Positions 26,253-35,349 of a stretch of 64,000 nt of DNA are shown one piece after another. Made by a program: the position numbers and the translations under genes. Below the pieces are notes generated by a model, which searched no databases, was not told the origin of the DNA, and saw only the letters and a program-made list of their open reading frames with translations. Position 1 is the stretch's first letter. Each line of letters opens with the position of its first letter. Origin of the DNA: Paucisalibacillus algeriensis (GTDB taxonomy: Bacteria; Bacillota; Bacilli; Bacillales; Amphibacillaceae); NCBI RefSeq assembly GCF_000577245.1, contig NZ_CBYO010000004.1:62001-126000 (forward strand), written 5' to 3'.

Positions 26253-26879
26253 ATGATGTATGTCCTAATTAGTATTCTAATTGGTTATGTTTTCGGTTGT
26301 ATTCATGGCTCTCAATTAATTGGAAAGTATAAAAAGATTGATATCAAAAAATCAGGAGTTAAAAACGCAGGCGCATCCAATACTACTATTCTATTAGGAT
26401 GGAAATATGGCATTCTGGTTGCACTAATCGATATATTTAAAGGAACACTCGCAGTATTGTTGATGCTCTATATTTTAAATGAAAATGGCTTAGCTGGAGA
26501 CGCTCAGATCCTTTTAGTTTATGTGACAGCATTAGCTGTTATAGTGGGTCACAATTTCCCGGTTACCATGAAGTTTAGTGGTGGAAAGGGTACAGCATCA
26601 CTCGTGGGAATATTACTGGCCATTGACTGGAAGATTGCACTAATTGGTATAGGAATTTTATTAATTTTTACATTCGCAACCGACTATCTGGTTATCGGTG
26701 TGCTCATGATGTATATCTCCTTTTTAGTTACCACGTATTATTTCTATGGGATTGAGCCAACAATGATAGTAATATTTCTGTCCCTGTTAAGTGTTATGAA
26801 ACATTTGGAGAATTATAAACGTATTATTAGTAAAGAAGAGAAAAAGCTATCTAGCATGTTTCAGAAAAAGGCAAAATAA
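26253..26879 (+). CDS. PlsY-like glycerol-3-phosphate acyltransferase paralogue
   Basis: 208-residue integral membrane protein with five to six helices and the three PlsY motifs in divergent form: GCIHGSQLIGKYKKIDIKKS, GVKNAGASNTT and GHNFPVTMKFSGGKGTA. PlsY transfers acyl groups from acyl-phosphate to glycerol-3-phosphate, the first step of phospholipid synthesis. Replacement of the usual GSIPF by GCIHGS and the distance from parC/parE, where plsY often lies, suggest a paralogue. An in-frame start at 26184 lacks a ribosome binding site; AGGGGG precedes the ATGATG at 26253. Confidence 0.8.
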   Translation: MMYVLISILIGYVFGCIHGSQLIGKYKKIDIKKSGVKNAGASNTTILLGWKYGILVALIDIFKGTLAVLLMLYILNENGLAGDAQILLVYVTALAVIVGHNFPVTMKFSGGKGTASLVGILLAIDWKIALIGIGILLIFTFATDYLVIGVLMMYISFLVTTYYFYGIEPTMIVIFLSLLSVMKHLENYKRIISKEEKKLSSMFQKKAK

Positions 26880-26896
26880 TGACTTGGGGGTAACAA

Positions 26897-27382
26897 ATGG
26901 TCGATATTATTATTTGGATTATCATTGTCGCACTATTTATACTAAGTTTTATCGGGGTTATCTATCCGATAATACCTTCTGTACTCTTAATATGGATCGG
27001 CTTCTTATTGTACCAGTTTGGTATCAATGAAGATGAATTAGGATTCATTTTCTGGACCATTATGGTTGTATTTACGGTCATTCTATTTGCTGCGGACATT
27101 ATCGCTAATAGTTTCTTTGTTAAAAAGTTTGGCGGAAGTAAATGGGGAGAACGAGGTGCTGCAATCGCTGTAATCGTTGGATCTTTTATCATACCGCCAT
27201 TTGGTATTATCATAATTCCATTTATTGCGGTTCTCGTCATTGAAATGGTACAAAAAAGGACCATTCATGAAGCATTCAAGGCCTCGATTGGTTCATTATT
27301 AGGCTTTCTAAGTGGAACGTTTGCGAAAGTATTTATTCAAATCGTGATGATTATTCTATTTATATTTAGCATAATATTCTAA
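26897..27382 (+). CDS. DUF456 membrane protein (YqgC-like)
   Basis: 161-residue hydrophobic protein with about four membrane segments, including the family-typical GVIYPIIPSVLLIWIGFLLY and a conserved KKFGGSKWGERGA loop between helices. B. subtilis YqgC is of this type; no function is established. It lies 17 bp downstream of the PlsY-like gene, so the two probably form an operon with a link to membrane or lipid biology, which is only inference. Confidence 0.82.
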   Translation: MVDIIIWIIIVALFILSFIGVIYPIIPSVLLIWIGFLLYQFGINEDELGFIFWTIMVVFTVILFAADIIANSFFVKKFGGSKWGERGAAIAVIVGSFIIPPFGIIIIPFIAVLVIEMVQKRTIHEAFKASIGSLLGFLSGTFAKVFIQIVMIILFIFSIIF

Positions 27383-27497
27383 CTTTGATACAGCGGCTTT
27401 GGTAATGATGAACGGAAGCTGCTGTATATCTATATCTTTTATGGGGATTGCAAATGAGAACAATTCCTTTATAGTGAATGAAAGGAGATGGTATTTG

Positions 27498-28028
27498 ATG
27501 TTTAAGACTAATAACTTAGAAGGGTTTATTGTTAGAAAAGCAATTCGGGAAGACTTAGGGTCTGTTTTAGATTTGCTTAAATCAGCTGCTAAATGGGTAC
27601 AGGATAAAGGTATTGACCAATGGGGTTATCTACTAGAAGGCGGAGAGGATCATGAAATAGAAGCGGACATTTTAGCTGGAAATACATATATTATGGAAAA
27701 TGAAAACAAAGAAATGGTAGCAACCTTTAATTTTTCCAATGAGCAAAATGAATGGGATGTGGATATGTGGGGGAAGCGGAATGACAATGCTTTTTACATT
27801 CATCGACTTGCAGTAAGTCAACTGCACCATAATAAACAAATAGGGAAGAGATTATTAGCGTGGATGGATGAAAATCATACGATTGAAAATGGTTTTATTC
27901 GTCTAGATTGTGTAGGCAACAATGAAGCTCTAAATAAATTTTACCTGGATGCTGGATTTCGATTCATGGGTCATATTGGTGAAGGAAATGATAAATTTTC
28001 ACTTTATGAAAAGGCATTCCTTCGCTAA
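27498..28028 (+). CDS. GNAT-family N-acetyltransferase
   Basis: 176-residue GNAT protein: FIVRKAIREDLGSVLDLL at the start, FYIHRLAVSQLHHNKQIGKR as the acetyl-CoA-binding motif A, and LDCVGNNEALNKFYLDAGFR as motif B. Acceptor unknown. A start at 27399 would add 33 residues without a ribosome binding site. AAAGGAG precedes both the TTG at 27495 and the ATG at 27498; I give the ATG. Confidence 0.83.
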   Translation: MFKTNNLEGFIVRKAIREDLGSVLDLLKSAAKWVQDKGIDQWGYLLEGGEDHEIEADILAGNTYIMENENKEMVATFNFSNEQNEWDVDMWGKRNDNAFYIHRLAVSQLHHNKQIGKRLLAWMDENHTIENGFIRLDCVGNNEALNKFYLDAGFRFMGHIGEGNDKFSLYEKAFLR

Positions 28029-28030
28029 GC

Positions 28031-28059
28031 TTGACTTTCACTCAGTAGATTATTATATT
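28031..28059 (+). promoter_or_regulatory. Sigma-A promoter of proS
   Basis: TTGACT (28031-28036) and TATATT (28054-28059) with a 17-bp spacer, starting transcription at the head of the T-box leader. Confidence 0.75.
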
Positions 28060-28065
28060 AAACAT

Positions 28066-28325
28066 AATAACAATAACGAAACGTTGAAAAGGATTAGTAC
28101 AATTTAGCTCGTCTATTCAGAGAGGAAATGGTTGGTGAGAATTTCCATAGACATAAATTGGAACCTGCCTTGGAGTTCGCCTTTGGATTGGGTCTTCCCC
28201 ATGAATTTGTGCGCGGTCCCTGACCGTTATCAAACGAAGTGTACTGCTTGAAAGACATGGGCAGTAAACAAGGGTGGTACCACCAATCCTCGGTCCCTTA
28301 TGCGGATGGAGGCTTTTTTGTGTTT
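28066..28325 (+). promoter_or_regulatory. T-box riboswitch (tRNA-Pro responsive)
   Basis: T-box leader of proS. The AGAGAGG-type motif is at 28119-28125 and the specifier loop contains GAA-CCT-G (28161-28167), with CCT as the proline codon. The T-box proper AGGGTGGTACCAC is at 28271-28283; its TGGT (28275-28278) can pair with the ACCA end of uncharged tRNA-Pro. The competing terminator (CCTC/GAGG stem then TTTTTT) ends near 28321. Low charging of tRNA-Pro should raise proS transcription. Confidence 0.92.
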
Positions 28326-28369
28326 TAAAAATCTTTCTTCAAAGAAATATTGATTTTGAGTGGGAGGAA

Positions 28370-28478
28370 AGGCATAGGTGAGGCCCCACAGCAAGTTAGA
28401 CACTGCGATGGTTTTTTCGAGCAGATGTTGCCCCTCTGCTGGCAGTGAAAGCGTAGTGTATTCGGGCTGCGGACATGG
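28370..28478. repeat. Dispersed GC-rich repeat, copy C, between T-box and proS
   Basis: TAGACACTGCGA, TTTTCGAGCAGATGT, TGCTGG and AGTGAAAGCG-AGTGTATT in this block are nearly identical in order and spacing to 1254-1319. GCATAGGTGAG-CCCCACAG near 28371-28391 is the reverse complement of a block of copy A. It occupies the untranslated region between the riboswitch terminator and the proS ribosome binding site (AGAGGTG). Confidence 0.72.
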
Positions 28479-28544
28479 ATAGGTAGAATTTTTTACAATA
28501 TGTTTTTAAATGAATAAATTAATAATATAAAGAGGTGTCTAGTA

Positions 28545-29984
28545 ATGGGAAAGAAAAACAAAGATTTTGTAGAGAAAATCACTTCTATGGAAGATGACTT
28601 CGCACAATGGTATACAGATGTTGTCAAACAAGCGGAACTAGTCGAATACGGTCAAGTCCGCGGAACCATGATCATCAAACCATATGGCTATGCGATTTGG
28701 GAGAACATTAAAGATGAATTGGATAGAATGATTAAAGAAACAGGTCACTCCAATGTGCAATTTCCTATATTTATTCCTGAGAGCTTACTACAAAAGGAAG
28801 CAGATCATGTGGAAGGATTTGCTCCTGAGGTTGCTTGGGTTACACATGGCGGAGATGAGGAACTGGTAGAACGAATTGCGGTTCGTCCTACGTCAGAAGT
28901 TTTATTCTGTGATTACTATTCTAAAAACATTCACTCATATCGTGATTTACCAAAACTTTATAACCAATGGGGAAATGTTGTGCGTTGGGAAAAGACAACC
29001 CGCCCATTTCTTCGTTCTTCTGAATTCCATTGGCAAGAGGGTCATACTGCTCATGCAACAGATGAAGATGCAGCAAACGAAACGGATCGCATGCTAGAAG
29101 TATATGCTGATTTAGTGGAGAACTATTTGGCAGTACCAGTATATCGTGGCCGTAAAACAGAAAAAGAAAAGTTTGCAGGAGCAAAATATACTTTAACAAT
29201 TGAGGCACTAATGCATGACGGTAAAGCACTGCAATCTGGAACATCTCATCACTTTGGCTCTGGATTTGCAGAAGCATTCAATATAACGTATTTAGATGAA
29301 AATGGAAAGAGCCAATTTGTACACCAAACATCTTGGGGACTTTCAACTCGAATTATGGGGGCATTAATCATGGTACATGGAGATAACCGTGGTTTAGTTG
29401 TACCACCAAGAATTGCTCCAATACAAGCGATGATTGTTCCAATTGCCCAACATAAAGAGGGTGTATTAGATAAAGCATATGAGCTTCGTGACCAATTAAA
29501 ATCTCTAGTACGGGTTGATATCGATGCAAGTGATAAAATGCCTGGTTGGAAGTTTAATGAGTATGAAATGAAGGGTATTCCAGTTCGTATTGAAATGGGA
29601 CCAAAGGATATTGAAAAAGACCAAGTTGTCCTTGTACGTCGTGATACAGGAGAGAAAGAATTCGTTGCATTAAGTGAACTTAATGATCGTCTGCCTGCTT
29701 TACTAGAAGAAGTTCAACAAAATCTTTATGATAAAGCACTTGCACATCGTAATGAAAAGACTACTGTAGCAACAAACATGGATGAATTCAAACAAACGCT
29801 TGATGAAAAAGGTGGATTCATTAAAGCAATGTGGTGTGGCGATACTGCTTGTGAAGAAAAGATTAAAGAGGATACAACAGCAACTTCCCGTTGTATTCCA
29901 TTCGAACAAGAAGAAGTAGCCGATACTTGCGTTTGCTGTGGTAAAGAAGCTAAGGAAGAAGTGTATTGGGCAAAAGCATACTAA
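28545..29984 (+). CDS. proS: Prolyl-tRNA synthetase, archaeal/eukaryal-type (ProS type 3)
   Basis: 479-residue class II synthetase lacking the editing insertion of the usual bacterial ProS. Motif 2 ([20 protein letters not shown], then WQEGHTAHA) and motif 3 are present. After the anticodon-binding domain comes the diagnostic C-terminal zinc domain: [14 protein letters not shown] and CVCCGKEAK, ending in YWAKAY. This is the ProS3 form found in archaea, eukaryotes and some Bacilli. Expression is controlled by the T-box upstream. Whether a second, bacterial-type ProS exists elsewhere cannot be seen here. Confidence 0.95.
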   Translation: MGKKNKDFVEKITSMEDDFAQWYTDVVKQAELVEYGQVRGTMIIKPYGYAIWENIKDELDRMIKETGHSNVQFPIFIPESLLQKEADHVEGFAPEVAWVTHGGDEELVERIAVRPTSEVLFCDYYSKNIHSYRDLPKLYNQWGNVVRWEKTTRPFLRSSEFHWQEGHTAHATDEDAANETDRMLEVYADLVENYLAVPVYRGRKTEKEKFAGAKYTLTIEALMHDGKALQSGTSHHFGSGFAEAFNITYLDENGKSQFVHQTSWGLSTRIMGALIMVHGDNRGLVVPPRIAPIQAMIVPIAQHKEGVLDKAYELRDQLKSLVRVDIDASDKMPGWKFNEYEMKGIPVRIEMGPKDIEKDQVVLVRRDTGEKEFVALSELNDRLPALLEEVQQNLYDKALAHRNEKTTVATNMDEFKQTLDEKGGFIKAMWCGDTACEEKIKEDTTATSRCIPFEQEEVADTCVCCGKEAKEEVYWAKAY

Positions 29985-29996
29985 AATAATAAGATG

Positions 29997-30029
29997 AAGA
30001 GGGCCTAGTTATCTTGGCCCTCTTTTTTA
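29997..30029 (+). terminator. Terminator after proS
   Basis: Stem AAGAGGGCC/GGCCCTCTT with T6. Confidence 0.85.
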
Positions 30030-30123
30030 TGTTAAAAATATTTAAATAAAGTGTTGTGTTTTTATAAAATAGATGGTATAAATATACATATTACTTAATA
30101 AATATTCATAAGGGTGAATAAGC

Positions 30124-31281
30124 ATGAAAGAGTTATTAAATGATGAACTGCATAAAGTAGAACAAGATCTTTGGACGATATGTAAGCAACTGTATGAAAA
30201 CCCTGAATTAGGCGATCAAGAGTTTGAATCTATGAAACTTCTAGTTATCTTGTTAAAGGCACATGGATTTGAAGTTGAAACCGGGATGGTTGGAAGACAG
30301 ACAGCGTTTAAGGCAGAGTTTAATAGTGGAAAACCAGGTCCTAAAATCGCTTATCTTGCGGAATATGATGCATTACCTGGTGTAGGGCATGGGTGTGGTC
30401 ATAATCTAATTGGAACAATGAGCATTGGCGCAGGTATTACCCTTAGCAAACTCATCCAGGAGACGGGTGGGAGTATTGTTATACTTGGTACACCGGCAGA
30501 GGAAACGAACGGTGCAAAGGTCCCAATGAGTGAGCAAGGGATATTTGAAGATATCGATGTAGCAATGATCCTACATCCCGGAGATCAGTCCTATATTAGT
30601 GGAGATTCATTAGCAATGGACGCCATTCAATTTGCCTATACTGGAAGAGCTTCTCATGCTGCAGCCTCCCCCGAGAAAGGAATAAATGCTCTTGATGGTG
30701 TCATCCAATTGTTTAACGGAGTAAATGCTCTACGGGAGCATTTACCATCAGATGTACGGATTCATGGGATTATAGCAGAAGGAGGAAAAGCAGCCAACGT
30801 TGTACCGGATTATGCTGTTGCCCAATTTTATATCCGAGCCAAAAAACGTGATTACTTAGATGAAGTGGTAGAAAAGGTCAAAAACATTGCTAGTGGTGCT
30901 GCACTCATGACCGGGGCAAGTCTAGAGGTTTCCAATTATGAACTTAGCTATGATGAAATGATAACGAACCATTCATTATCCAATGCATTTACAAAGAACT
31001 TAGAACAAACTAGTAATCTACCAATTTTTGAGCCTAAAAGCTCTTATGGCTCTATTGATATGGGAAATGTTAGTCAGGTTGTTCCGGCAATTCATCCATA
31101 TATTGGTTTGAATAAGCCCGGTCTTGTTGCCCATACAAAAGAATTTGCAGATCAAACTATTACGGAGGATGGTTTCGAAACATTAATGTCTGGTGCATTA
31201 GCACTGGCCTATACAGGATTTGATATTTTAACAGATAGCACGCTTTTAGCGTCTATCATGAAGGAATTCAGTAATAGATAA
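30124..31281 (+). CDS. M20-family amidohydrolase (AbgB/PM20D2-like)
   Basis: 385-residue zinc peptidase. LAEYDALPGVGHGCGHNL gives the Asp and Cys/His metal region, GTPAEETNGAKV the catalytic Glu pair, and GRASHAAASPEKGINALDG the dimerisation-domain start. It belongs to the branch including p-aminobenzoyl-glutamate hydrolase subunit B and mammalian PM20D2, which cleaves small amide or dipeptide substrates. It lies 62 bp upstream of an amino-acid ABC transporter on the same strand, suggesting that imported conjugates are hydrolysed. Substrate is unknown. Confidence 0.86.
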   Translation: MKELLNDELHKVEQDLWTICKQLYENPELGDQEFESMKLLVILLKAHGFEVETGMVGRQTAFKAEFNSGKPGPKIAYLAEYDALPGVGHGCGHNLIGTMSIGAGITLSKLIQETGGSIVILGTPAEETNGAKVPMSEQGIFEDIDVAMILHPGDQSYISGDSLAMDAIQFAYTGRASHAAASPEKGINALDGVIQLFNGVNALREHLPSDVRIHGIIAEGGKAANVVPDYAVAQFYIRAKKRDYLDEVVEKVKNIASGAALMTGASLEVSNYELSYDEMITNHSLSNAFTKNLEQTSNLPIFEPKSSYGSIDMGNVSQVVPAIHPYIGLNKPGLVAHTKEFADQTITEDGFETLMSGALALAYTGFDILTDSTLLASIMKEFSNR

Positions 31282-31343
31282 TTTTTATACAAATATATGT
31301 ATATTTAATCATAATTATTTATTTTTATAAGGGAGAGATTTTA

Positions 31344-32108
31344 ATGAAAAAAATCATGTTCGGTATCACGGGGATTTTATTATTAGTTTTATTAGCAGCT
31401 TGTGGTTCAGGAGAAGCAAGTACTAATGAGGAAGAACAAAAAGTCTTAAAAATGGCAACATCAGCTGATTTTCCTCCATTTGAATCCTATGACAACGAAG
31501 GGAAATTCATTGGATTTGATGTTGAGCTAGCGAAAGCAATTGCAAATGAATTGGGTTATGAGTTGAAAATTGAGGATATGGATTTTGATGGTTTAATCGG
31601 TTCTCTTCAAGCAAAGCGCGTTGATATCGTTCTTGCTGGAATGAGCTCAACAGAAGATAGACGTAAAAATGTGGACTTTTCAACGGAGTACCATCGTTCT
31701 GGAGAAATGTTCATTGCTAAGTCTGAAGATGAAATCAAGGACCTAGCTAGCCTAGAAGGAAAAGTAGTGGGTGTACAGTTAGGGACGATTCAAGAAGAAG
31801 GGGCAGAAGCATTAGCGGAAGAATACGGATTTGAAGTCAAGAAGGTGGATGATGCAAGTATTCTAATTCAGGAGTTAAATTCTAATCGTATTGATGTTGC
31901 ATATATGGATAAAACAGTTGCGACTGGTTATATCGACTCACAGGACTTTGAAGGTTTTGACGATCCGACTACAAGTTCACCAGGAATGGCGATCGCATTT
32001 CCAAAGGGAAGTGAACTAGTAGAGGAAGTAAATGAAATTTTAAAGCAGTTAGAAGAAGATGGAACAATACAAAAATTAAAGGATGAATGGTTATCTGATT
32101 ACGAATAA
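31344..32108 (+). CDS. artP: Amino-acid ABC transporter binding lipoprotein, ArtP-like
   Basis: 254-residue lipoprotein (lipobox LLAAC) with the class II amino-acid-binding signature: ADFPPFESYDNEGKFIGFDV at the start of the mature domain, DFDGLIGSLQAKRVDIVLAG, and VGVQLGTIQEEGAEAL at the hinge. It closely resembles B. subtilis ArtP (YqiX), the binding component of a high-affinity arginine importer, but ligand specificity is inferred and other amino acids are possible. First of three transporter genes; GGGAGAG precedes the ATG. Confidence 0.83.
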   Translation: MKKIMFGITGILLLVLLAACGSGEASTNEEEQKVLKMATSADFPPFESYDNEGKFIGFDVELAKAIANELGYELKIEDMDFDGLIGSLQAKRVDIVLAGMSSTEDRRKNVDFSTEYHRSGEMFIAKSEDEIKDLASLEGKVVGVQLGTIQEEGAEALAEEYGFEVKKVDDASILIQELNSNRIDVAYMDKTVATGYIDSQDFEGFDDPTTSSPGMAIAFPKGSELVEEVNEILKQLEEDGTIQKLKDEWLSDYE

Positions 32109-32140
32109 TTTTTTTCAGCTAGAGAGTGAGGTGGGAAGGC

Positions 32141-32800
32141 ATGAATTTGGACTTTAGCCAGATCGTGCCTTCAATTCCTTTTATATTAGAGGGAATTGGA
32201 GCAACATTGAAATTTGTTAGTGTATCGATTATGTTTGGCTTAGTATTGGGGACCATTCTAGCGCTTTTTAAAATAAGCAACAAGAAATGGATAAAGTTGC
32301 CTGCCGATATTTATACATCGATTTTTCGAGGGACACCATTAATTCTGCAATTAATGATCATTCATTATGCTATACCGCAATTATTTGAATATGATATTCC
32401 TGTATTTTTAAGCGCAGTTCTTGCATTCGGGCTCAATTCAGCTGCATATGTATCAGAGATTATCCGGGCTGGAATTATGGCAGTTGATAAAGGACAAATA
32501 GAAGCAGCTGAAGCTTTAGGGGTGGGGTATAAGCCTATGATGATGAACATTATTCTTCCACAGGCAACGAAAAATATCTTACCTGCATTGATGAATGAAT
32601 TTATTACATTGACTAAAGAGTCCGCACTGGTTTCTACTATTGGTTATATGGATTTGATGAGAAGAGCCGAGATAGTTGGTGCTCAATTATACCGTAATTT
32701 TGAACCATTGTTATTTGCGGGGATTATTTATTGGGTAATGATTTTTATCTTAACAAATATTGGTAATTGGTTGGAACGGAGGATGAGAAAAAGTGATTAA
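32141..32800 (+). CDS. artQ: Amino-acid ABC permease, ArtQ-like
   Basis: 219-residue HisMQ-type permease with five membrane segments, the [20 protein letters not shown] region and the EAA loop [20 protein letters not shown]. The beginning [18 protein letters not shown] is very similar to B. subtilis ArtQ (YqiY). The ATG at 32141 follows GAGGTG with good spacing; an in-frame GTG at 32126 overlaps this site. It overlaps the next gene by 8 bp. Confidence 0.84.
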   Translation: MNLDFSQIVPSIPFILEGIGATLKFVSVSIMFGLVLGTILALFKISNKKWIKLPADIYTSIFRGTPLILQLMIIHYAIPQLFEYDIPVFLSAVLAFGLNSAAYVSEIIRAGIMAVDKGQIEAAEALGVGYKPMMMNIILPQATKNILPALMNEFITLTKESALVSTIGYMDLMRRAEIVGAQLYRNFEPLLFAGIIYWVMIFILTNIGNWLERRMRKSD

Positions 32801-33515
32801 GACAATCGATCTGACGAAAACATTTGGAGAACATACTGTATTAAGAGAAATCACCACCACAATTGATCAAGGTGAAGTTGTCGCAATTATCGGTCCTTCG
32901 GGTTCTGGGAAATCAACCTTGCTTCGATGTTTAAATTTATTAGAGAATCCGTCGCAAGGTTATATTTGGATAAAGAATAGAGAAATTACAAGTCCAAAGG
33001 TTAAAAAAGTAGAAATTAGGAAAGACATTGGTATGGTATTTCAGCATTTTCATTTGTTTCCACATATGACCGTACTAGAAAATGTGATGTATGCACCTAT
33101 TAAAGTCAAAAATATGAAAAAAGAATTAGCGGTAAAGATTGCGAAGGGATTACTAGCAAAGGTTGGTCTGAAAGATAAGATTGATGCATATCCAAACCGT
33201 TTATCAGGTGGGCAAAAGCAGCGTGTTGCTATTGCAAGAGCATTAGCTATGGAACCAGAAATTATGCTATTTGATGAACCAACTTCTGCATTAGACCCTG
33301 AAATGGTAAAGGAAGTATTAGATGTGATGAAAGACCTCACCCAAACAGGGATGACAATGGTTGTCGTGACGCATGAAATGAATTTTGCCAGGGAAGTTGC
33401 TGATCGCATTATCTTTATGGATGAAGGGAAGATAATGGAAGAAGGTAACCCTAAGGAATTCTTTACGAATCCGAAGACGAAGCGGGCGGAAGATTTTTTG
33501 TCTAAAGTACTGTAG
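32793..33515 (+). CDS. artR: Amino-acid ABC ATPase, ArtR-like
   Basis: 240-residue ABC ATPase: Walker [10 protein letters not shown], signature [15 protein letters not shown], Walker [17 protein letters not shown] and switch [17 protein letters not shown] start with GGAGG ten bases upstream, inside the permease gene. It completes an ArtPQR-type importer (YqiXYZ in B. subtilis) behind the M20 amidohydrolase gene. Confidence 0.85.
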   Translation: MIKTIDLTKTFGEHTVLREITTTIDQGEVVAIIGPSGSGKSTLLRCLNLLENPSQGYIWIKNREITSPKVKKVEIRKDIGMVFQHFHLFPHMTVLENVMYAPIKVKNMKKELAVKIAKGLLAKVGLKDKIDAYPNRLSGGQKQRVAIARALAMEPEIMLFDEPTSALDPEMVKEVLDVMKDLTQTGMTMVVVTHEMNFAREVADRIIFMDEGKIMEEGNPKEFFTNPKTKRAEDFLSKVL

Positions 33516-33603
33516 AGACTGTTTTCGCAACATGGCAAAAATTAATTCGATTCCAATTGATGTGACACGTTTTTTAGTTGATGTTATGTCCGTTACTATT
33601 ATA

Positions 33604-33638
33604 AAAAAACTCGAGTGAGCAGTCCTCACCCGAGTTTT
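33604..33638. terminator. Bidirectional terminator
   Basis: Stem AAAACTCG(A)GTGAG/CTCAC(C)CGAGTTTT between convergent genes. Confidence 0.8.
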
Positions 33639-33639
33639 C

Positions 33640-34116
33640 CTATTGTAAAAGTTTTTCAATATCCTTACTTATTTTATCAGGTGTTGTCTGAGGAGCATAG
33701 CGCTTGACTACATTCCCATTCTGGTCAACTAAAAACTTTGTAAAGTTCCATTTTATTTCCTCAGTCAGAAATCCTTTTGCCTCTTTAGTTAAGTAAGTGA
33801 AAAGAGGATGTGCATTTGGTCCTTTCACTTCAATTTTCTCAAACATTTGAAAGGTAACCCCATAATTTTTTTGGCAAAATCCTGCAATATCTTCACTAGT
33901 ACCAGGCTCTTGGTTTCCAAATTGATCACACGGAAAACCAAGCACTTCTAAACCTTTGTCATGATAAGATTCATATAATTCTTGTAGTCCTTCATATTGA
34001 GGAGTAAATCCACATTTACTTGCAGTGTTAACAATCAATAAAACGTATCCATTATAATCGTTTAGATCCTTTGTATCACCTTGAAGTGTTGTTGCGGACA
34101 ATTCGTATATACTCAT
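33640..34116 (-). CDS. Glutathione peroxidase family (BsaA-like thiol peroxidase)
   Basis: 158-residue peroxidase with the peroxidatic Cys35 ([15 protein letters not shown]), [13 protein letters not shown] carrying the active-site Gln and a likely resolving Cys, and [10 protein letters not shown] with the Trp-Asn pair. The selenocysteine of animal enzymes is replaced by Cys; Bacillus relatives such as BsaA probably use thioredoxin or bacillithiol. A frame extension to 34230 runs through the trhO gene and is not real; GGAGGGG supports the ATG at 34116. Confidence 0.9.
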   Translation of the reverse strand: MSIYELSATTLQGDTKDLNDYNGYVLLIVNTASKCGFTPQYEGLQELYESYHDKGLEVLGFPCDQFGNQEPGTSEDIAGFCQKNYGVTFQMFEKIEVKGPNAHPLFTYLTKEAKGFLTEEIKWNFTKFLVDQNGNVVKRYAPQTTPDKISKDIEKLLQ

Positions 34117-34170
34117 TATAGCCAATCCCCTCCTTTGTTCATCATAACAAATAGAAGAAATTAAGAAAAA

Positions 34171-34195
34171 TAAAAGACGACCATTTGGCCGTCTA
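34171..34195 (-). terminator. Terminator after trhO
   Basis: Stem AGACGRCC/GGYCGTCT with TTTTAT tail on the minus strand, separating trhO from the peroxidase gene. Confidence 0.75.
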
Positions 34196-34198
34196 ATC

Positions 34199-35170
34199 TT
34201 AAGCTTCTTGCACAACCTTCTCCTCAGCAATAATTGCTAATCTACTTTCAATTTCCTCTGGAGAAAGGTTCTGTTCTTGTACATATAAGTTTCGTGGGTG
34301 TACTCGACATTCATGTGTACATCCTCGCATATATTTATGCTCATTTTCTTCTGAGCAGAGAATTTGTTTATTACATTCAGGGTTTGCACAGTTTACAAAA
34401 CGTTCGCATGGCTCACCGTCAAAGTAGTCCTTACCAACGATAACATGCTCTTTACGGTTAATTGGAACTGAGATACGCTCATCAAAAACGTAGCATTGTC
34501 CATCCCATAGTTCACCTTGTACTTCTGGGTCTTTCCCGTAAGTTACAATTCCACCGTGAAGTTGTGCTACATCTTCGAAACCTTCTTTAATCATCCAACC
34601 AGTGAATTTCTCACAACGAATACCACCTGTACAATACATAAGAACTTTTTTACCTTCAATCAAATGTTTGTTTTTACGTACCCATTCTGGTAGTTCGCGG
34701 AAATTATCAATATCCGGATTTAATGCGCCTCGGAAGTGACCTAATTCGTACTCGTAGTCATTACGTGTGTCAAAAATAACAACGTCATCACGTTCCATTG
34801 CTTCACGCCACTCTTTTGGTGAAAGGAATTCACCTGTTAGTTCTTTTGGATCTGGATTTTCTTCCTCATCCAAGCGAAGTGTCACTAACTCTTTACGTGG
34901 ACGAACATGCATTTTTTTGAATGCATGGCCATCATGCTCATCAACCTTAAAGGTTAAATCGCTAAATCGAGGGTCATTATGCATCATTTCCATATAATTG
35001 TTTGTTGCTTCAACAGTACCAGAAACGGTTCCGTTAATTCCCTCGTTAGCTACTAAAATTCTGCCCTTTAGATCATTTTCCTTACAAAAAGCAAGATGCT
35101 CTTTTGTAAAAGTTTCAGGGTCTTCGATGTCTACATACTTGTAGTACAATAATATTCGATAATTTTCCAT
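34199..35170 (-). CDS. trhO: Oxygen-dependent tRNA uridine-34 hydroxylase
   Basis: 323-residue rhodanese-homology protein that hydroxylates U34 of tRNAs, the first step to 5-methoxyuridine in Bacillus (YbfQ). Order: a ferredoxin-like N-domain ([15 protein letters not shown]), the rhodanese domain with active-site loop [15 protein letters not shown], and a C-terminal Cys-rich region ([27 protein letters not shown]) probably binding zinc. AGGTGG fits the ATG at 35170 rather than the in-frame GTG at 35182. A perfect inverted repeat lies in the upstream region. Confidence 0.93.
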   Translation of the reverse strand: MENYRILLYYKYVDIEDPETFTKEHLAFCKENDLKGRILVANEGINGTVSGTVEATNNYMEMMHNDPRFSDLTFKVDEHDGHAFKKMHVRPRKELVTLRLDEEENPDPKELTGEFLSPKEWREAMERDDVVIFDTRNDYEYELGHFRGALNPDIDNFRELPEWVRKNKHLIEGKKVLMYCTGGIRCEKFTGWMIKEGFEDVAQLHGGIVTYGKDPEVQGELWDGQCYVFDERISVPINRKEHVIVGKDYFDGEPCERFVNCANPECNKQILCSEENEHKYMRGCTHECRVHPRNLYVQEQNLSPEEIESRLAIIAEEKVVQEA

Positions 35171-35195
35171 GTTATTTACCACCTATCATTCATAT

Positions 35196-35247
35196 TTGCA
35201 AGATATAAATGTTGGTAGTGTTTATTTACTTTTTTATTATCTTGCAA
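35196..35247. promoter_or_regulatory. Inverted repeat upstream of trhO
   Basis: TTGCAAGATA (35196-35205) and TATCTTGCAA (35238-35247) are perfect inverses separated by 32 bp, 26 bp before the trhO start. This could be a leader hairpin or a two-site operator. Confidence 0.5.
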
Positions 35248-35349
35248 GAGTATAGTTTAGCAACTTTCAACAAAAATTTCAATAGGTGCTGTAAGGATTT
35301 GTGTTTCAATTTTGTTAAAGTAGTGGTTATAAGTTTATCGAGTTAGTAT

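Noticed and set aside
34117-34230. N-terminal extension of the glutathione peroxidase gene
   Set aside because: It would run through the trhO terminator and coding end, and the added residues have no family counterpart.
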